Below, one piece after another: positions 60,935-64,000 of a DNA stretch of 64,000 bases. The DNA is taken from assembly GCF_001486505.1 (NCBI RefSeq), contig NZ_LN909066.1, positions 1,406,452 to 1,470,451 on the forward strand, read 5' to 3'. Position 1 is the stretch's first letter. Every line of letters starts with the position of its first letter. Source of the DNA: Paenibacillus rubinfantis (GTDB lineage: Bacteria; Bacillota; Bacilli; Paenibacillales; Paenibacillaceae). Position numbers and translations under genes: made by a program. Under the pieces are notes generated by a model. The model was given only the letters and a program-made list of their open reading frames with translations, made no database searches and was not told where the DNA came from.

Positions 60935-61870
60935 ATGATGCAAGGAGATACTGTGAAAAACGAACTCTTCCACGTATACTACAAACGCTGGATTTCTGTT
61001 TACAAAGAAGGGGCTATAAGGTCAGTTACAATGGCCAAATATTTAATGACGCATCAATGGTTGGTCAAATTAGTTCCCAACTTGAAAGTGTGCGAGATGA
61101 CACGTATTTCTTATCAACAACTTCTGAATGACTACGCCACTAGACACGAACGCCAGACCACCATGGATTTTCACCATCAACTTAAAGGTGCTGTCCTTGA
61201 TGCAGTTGATGAAGGCCTAATTGAACGCGATCCGACACGTAAGGCCATCATCAAAGGCAAAACACCTCGTGAGAAGAAACCCCAATACTTGAACCAGTTT
61301 GAGCTTCATACCCTGCTGACAAACTTGAGTTTAAAGCAAGAAATCAATTGGGACTGGTTTATTCTTCTACTAGCTAAAACGGGAATGCGATTTTCAGAAG
61401 CATTGGCGTTAACACCTAAAGATTTTGATTTTACACATCAAACCTTGTCCATCAGTAAAACTTGGAATTATAAAGGGGATGGTGGATTCTTGCCAACCAA
61501 GAACCCATCCTCTGTACGTAAAATTCAACTTGACTGGCAAACCGTCATTCAATTTTCTCAATTGCTTAAAGGACTGCCAGAAGACAAGCCAATCTTTGCT
61601 TGTACCAAAGGAAAGATTTATAATTCAACTGTTAATTCTATATTGACGCGCTCATGCCAAAAAGCAAACGTACCCATCCTTTCAATTCACGGGTTGCGAC
61701 ATACCCATGCATCACTATTATTGTATGCAGGTGTTTCCATTGCTAGTGTGGCACGGCGACTGGGACATGCGAGTATGACCACAACTCAGAAAACGTACCT
61801 TCATATTATTCAGGAACTTGAGAATAAGGACGTTGATCTAGTAATGCGTTCATTATCCAACTTAAGCTAA
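60935..61870 (+). CDS. Tyrosine recombinase/site-specific integrase
   Basis: A 311-residue recombinase from ATG 60935 (GGGAGG upstream; GTG 60953 with AAGGAG is also possible). The N-terminal part (10-100) is a SAM-like core-binding domain; the catalytic domain has Arg152 in KTGMRFSEALAL, the Lys region PSSVRKIQLD, His252 and Arg255 in HGLRHTHAS, His278 in LGHAS and Tyr288 in TQKTY, the full R-K-H-R-H-Y set. It resembles integrases associated with type I restriction-modification specificity genes that shuffle hsdS by inversion. The 3' end overlaps the hsdS fragment stop by 4 bp. Base composition is more AT-rich than the 50-60 kb neighbours. Confidence 0.92.
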   Translation: MMQGDTVKNELFHVYYKRWISVYKEGAIRSVTMAKYLMTHQWLVKLVPNLKVCEMTRISYQQLLNDYATRHERQTTMDFHHQLKGAVLDAVDEGLIERDPTRKAIIKGKTPREKKPQYLNQFELHTLLTNLSLKQEINWDWFILLLAKTGMRFSEALALTPKDFDFTHQTLSISKTWNYKGDGGFLPTKNPSSVRKIQLDWQTVIQFSQLLKGLPEDKPIFACTKGKIYNSTVNSILTRSCQKANVPILSIHGLRHTHASLLLYAGVSIASVARRLGHASMTTTQKTYLHIIQELENKDVDLVMRSLSNLS

Positions 61871-62325
61871 TCATCACCATCAACTTGCGGCTCACGCTGA
61901 TGAAGGGCGATGAGGTGGTCGAGGTTTTTGAAGAGGTCACCTACTTGTTTTTGTTCTTTAATTTGGTTAGGGAACAGTATATCAAGATTACTTAGTTCGC
62001 TTGCTTTGATCAGTGGTTGACCTGTTCCAAAAGCAAGGTTTTTCAAATTGAATTTTGTCAGTGAGTAGAAAACAAAATCCAAATTCTTTCCTTGCAAAAA
62101 TACTGTATTATCGCTTATTTTCACGTTTCCAGAGTATCTATACAAATCCCCTGCATTTGCACCTACACGAGCAGTCAATACAAAATCTCCTGAATAATCA
62201 TACTCATCGTCATAACTAATTACGGATGTAGATCCTAGGACTGCATACTTTTTTTCTTCCGTATTTTGAATATTTGAAGTGAACTTACTCTTTCCAGTTC
62301 CAATAGTATGAACTATATCTTTCAA
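61867..62325 (-). CDS. hsdS: HsdS-like specificity subunit fragment (5'-less)
   Basis: About 152 residues from a TTG at 62325, within homology that continues upstream as WEQRK before the terminator. The text LKDIVHTIGTGKSKFTSN, GQPLIKASELSNLDILFPNQIKEQKQVGDLFKNLDHLIALHQREP is one target-recognition domain and the C-terminal conserved helix of a type I RM specificity subunit. A full HsdS has two such halves (about 400 residues), so this is half or less. No ribosome site or good start exists, and a strong terminator separates it from hsdM. It may be a silent cassette or a decayed end. Its last codons contain the inverted repeat. Confidence 0.8.
   Translation of the reverse strand: MKDIVHTIGTGKSKFTSNIQNTEEKKYAVLGSTSVISYDDEYDYSGDFVLTARVGANAGDLYRYSGNVKISDNTVFLQGKNLDFVFYSLTKFNLKNLAFGTGQPLIKASELSNLDILFPNQIKEQKQVGDLFKNLDHLIALHQREPQVDGDD
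61885..61903. repeat. 19-bp inverted repeat, right copy, inside hsdS
   Basis: TTGCGGCTCACGCTGATGA, reverse complement of 60895-60913. The segment between the copies is 971 bp and contains the whole recombinase gene. Confidence 0.9.
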
Positions 62326-62346
62326 CTTACGCTGTTCCCAAGCGAA

Positions 62347-62380
62347 ACAAAAAAGAGCCGAGAATTAAGTTCTCGACCCT
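62347..62380 (-). terminator. Terminator between hsdM and the hsdS fragment
   Basis: On the minus strand AGGGTCGAGAA pairs with TTCTCGGCTCTT, followed by TTTTTTG. It ends the hsdM transcript before the hsdS fragment. Confidence 0.85.
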
Positions 62381-62393
62381 TCTATGTCAAATC

Positions 62394-63992
62394 TTACACA
62401 TGAACCCCCAAAATTCTCAATTGTTCATTGATCTTAGCCTCAAGGTCAGCAATTTCTTGTTTGTCCTGCTCTAATTGCTTAATCACTTCATCCAGGTCAA
62501 TGGCTTCTTCTTCCTGAGACGTATTCACATAGCGAGGGATATTTAAGTTAAACTCGTTTTCCTTGATTTCTTCGAGTGAAGCTACATGAGCATATTTATC
62601 AACATCCACACGATTTCTGTACGTTTCAATAATTTTATTGATATTGTTTTCGGTAAGTTTGTTTTGATTCTTACCTTTTTCAAATTCGTTGCTTGCATCG
62701 ATAAACAAAATATCCTTTGATTTACGATTTTTCTTGAATACCAGGATTGTTGTGGGAATACTTACGCCGTAAAACAAGTTAGCAGGCAACCCTATAACGG
62801 TATCCAGGTAGTTTTTCTCAATGATGGTTTGGCGAATCACTCCTTCTGCTGCACCACGGAACAAAACACCATGCGGCAATACAATCGCCATAGTCCCCGT
62901 ATCCTTCAAATGATACAAGCTGTGTAAAATGAATGCGTAATCCGCCTTGGTTTTAGGCGCAAGTTTCCCATATTCGCTAAATCGTGGATCTTTCAGTTTC
63001 GTTTCGTTGTTGTCCCAATGAGCGGAATAAGGAGGATTTGCTACTACGGCATCAAACGAACGCGGGTGATCAATCCCTTTTTCATCCGGGCCATCAGGCC
63101 AATCTCTTTCCAGCGTATCCGCATTAGAGAGTGTCATATTGTTAAAAGAAACGCCATGCATCATTAGGTTCATGCGAGCCAAGTTGTAGGTTGTCGTATT
63201 CTTTTCTTGACCAAAGAATTTAATTGCCCCTGGCTTATATCCACCAGGCAATTCTCCTTGAACAGTTAATAGTAATGAGCCAGATCCACAAGTCGGGTCA
63301 TACACCGAAAACGTATTATCCGATTCTTCTACGCCATCCGTTACGATCTTAGCCAAAATTTTAGAAACTTCGTGAGGGGTGTAGAACTCCCCCCCTTTCT
63401 TACCTGCACTTGCAGCAAACTGACCGATTAGATATTCATAGATCGCACCAAGGATATCTTGGCCATCTTCCCCTTTATACTCAATCCCATCCACAAGCTT
63501 TACAATCCGGTTAAGCGACTTCGCCCGTTCATTTGTCGATGAACCAAGACGAGAGTCTCCAAGATTGATATCGTTAAATACGCCGCGGAAATCCTTTACC
63601 GCTTCTTTGTTTAATTCAGCGTTCTTATTGAAGTTATCAAAAATGGTTTGATAATCGCTTGGAATCACCATGCTGTTATCAATTTTCTCAACTAAAGATT
63701 CCCAAGTATCAAGCGGAGCAATGGCATAACCTAGGCTTGAAGAAATATCTTCTAAGTAGTCATTCAGATCATCACCCTTCGCTTGCTCTAGATAGGCTTG
63801 ATTGATCGACTGGCCTTCAGCAACATCAAGAACATTACTTTCAACCAAATACTGTTCTTGATGCTCAGACAGATAACGATAGAACATAAAGGCTAAAATG
63901 TAGTTCTTGTACTCTGCAGCGTCCATGTTTCCACGAAGCTCGTTCGCCATCGCCCACAGTTTGGTTGTTATGGTTTGAAGATTATTACTCAT
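62394..63992 (-). CDS. hsdM: Type I restriction-modification DNA methyltransferase HsdM
   Basis: A 532-residue N6-adenine methyltransferase of type I RM systems. The N-terminal helical domain (about 1-130, TITTKLWAMANELRGNMDAAEYKNYILAFMFYRYLSEHQEQYL) is typical of HsdM_N; the catalytic core has motif I DPTCGSGSLLLTVQGELPGG, GQEKNTTTYNLARMNLMMHGV, motif IV NPPYSAHWD (the catalytic NPPY) and PHGVLFRGAAEGVIRQTI. It methylates host adenine bases together with a specificity subunit. No intact hsdS follows in the window and hsdR is not seen; both may lie beyond 64 kb. Complete at 63992; I see no strong ribosome site in the 8 bases upstream before the window ends. Confidence 0.93.
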   Translation of the reverse strand: MSNNLQTITTKLWAMANELRGNMDAAEYKNYILAFMFYRYLSEHQEQYLVESNVLDVAEGQSINQAYLEQAKGDDLNDYLEDISSSLGYAIAPLDTWESLVEKIDNSMVIPSDYQTIFDNFNKNAELNKEAVKDFRGVFNDINLGDSRLGSSTNERAKSLNRIVKLVDGIEYKGEDGQDILGAIYEYLIGQFAASAGKKGGEFYTPHEVSKILAKIVTDGVEESDNTFSVYDPTCGSGSLLLTVQGELPGGYKPGAIKFFGQEKNTTTYNLARMNLMMHGVSFNNMTLSNADTLERDWPDGPDEKGIDHPRSFDAVVANPPYSAHWDNNETKLKDPRFSEYGKLAPKTKADYAFILHSLYHLKDTGTMAIVLPHGVLFRGAAEGVIRQTIIEKNYLDTVIGLPANLFYGVSIPTTILVFKKNRKSKDILFIDASNEFEKGKNQNKLTENNINKIIETYRNRVDVDKYAHVASLEEIKENEFNLNIPRYVNTSQEEEAIDLDEVIKQLEQDKQEIADLEAKINEQLRILGVHV

Positions 63993-64000
63993 GTTGTTTG

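Noticed and set aside
60935-61870. Prophage or integrative element
   Set aside because: No other phage or conjugation genes, no tRNA and no direct-repeat att sites; only the inverted 19-bp copies in hsdS context.

Overview
The window looks like a chromosomal segment of a Paenibacillaceae bacterium, most likely Paenibacillus. I infer this from strong GGAGG-type ribosome sites, two S-layer-homology (SLH) surface proteins, 7TM-DISM sensor kinases, an LplB/YtcP-type sugar importer with an AraC-type sensor regulator, a GH11 xylanase, a copper-amine-oxidase-N-like surface protein, and many genes with Bacillus subtilis counterparts. No rRNA, tRNA or complete insertion sequence was seen.

Layout. 1-8.1 kb (minus strand) is a sulfur-compound operon resembling the B. 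subtilis ytmI/yxe clusters for S-alkyl/S-(2-succino)cysteine salvage: LysR regulator, solute-binding lipoprotein, two permeases, ATPase, YtmO-like monooxygenase, M20 deacylase, a DinB-fold protein and a CmoJ (YtnJ)-like monooxygenase cut by the window edge. A divergent GNAT gene follows. 9-16.6 kb holds a small alarmone synthetase (SasA/RelP), a DEAD-box helicase with a 47-residue DUF3934 gene, a GNAT, a heterodimeric ABC exporter and a CarD-family regulator whose leader contains a terminator. 16.8-25 kb holds a lipoprotein fumarate-reductase-like flavoprotein behind a Rex-like site, a regular tandem repeat array, an AlkD-like protein, an FGE-fold lipoprotein, the GH11 xylanase behind a cre-like site, a toxin-antitoxin pair between 30-bp direct repeats, and an acetate symporter pair. 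25-43.7 kb holds a nucleotidyltransferase, a frameshifted MFS exporter with its MarR regulator and perfect operator, an NSS transporter, the sugar ABC operon, and a large hybrid DISM kinase/BTAD response-regulator pair beside an SLH protein. 43.7-53.6 kb holds a UvrD-like helicase, a secreted protein, an MFS/TetR pair, a methyltransferase, a CBM5-lytic transglycosylase, a Dus enzyme and a decayed ABC exporter. 53.7-60.8 kb holds a second SLH protein facing a second DISM kinase/OmpR pair, a DGC zinc protein, a DUF1905 remnant and a CuAO-N protein. 60.9-64 kb is a more AT-rich type I restriction-modification locus: hsdM, a 5'-less hsdS piece and a tyrosine recombinase gene lying between 19-bp inverted repeats.

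The features most worth a second look are: (a) two arrays of a 22-bp TGTAT...ATACA element spaced 51 or 52 bp apart, close to five helical turns; (b) the recombinase between inverted copies of the hsdS 3' end, which suggests an invertible or shuffling specificity locus; (c) the DinB protein inside the thiol-conjugate operon; (d) several clear gene-decay scars.
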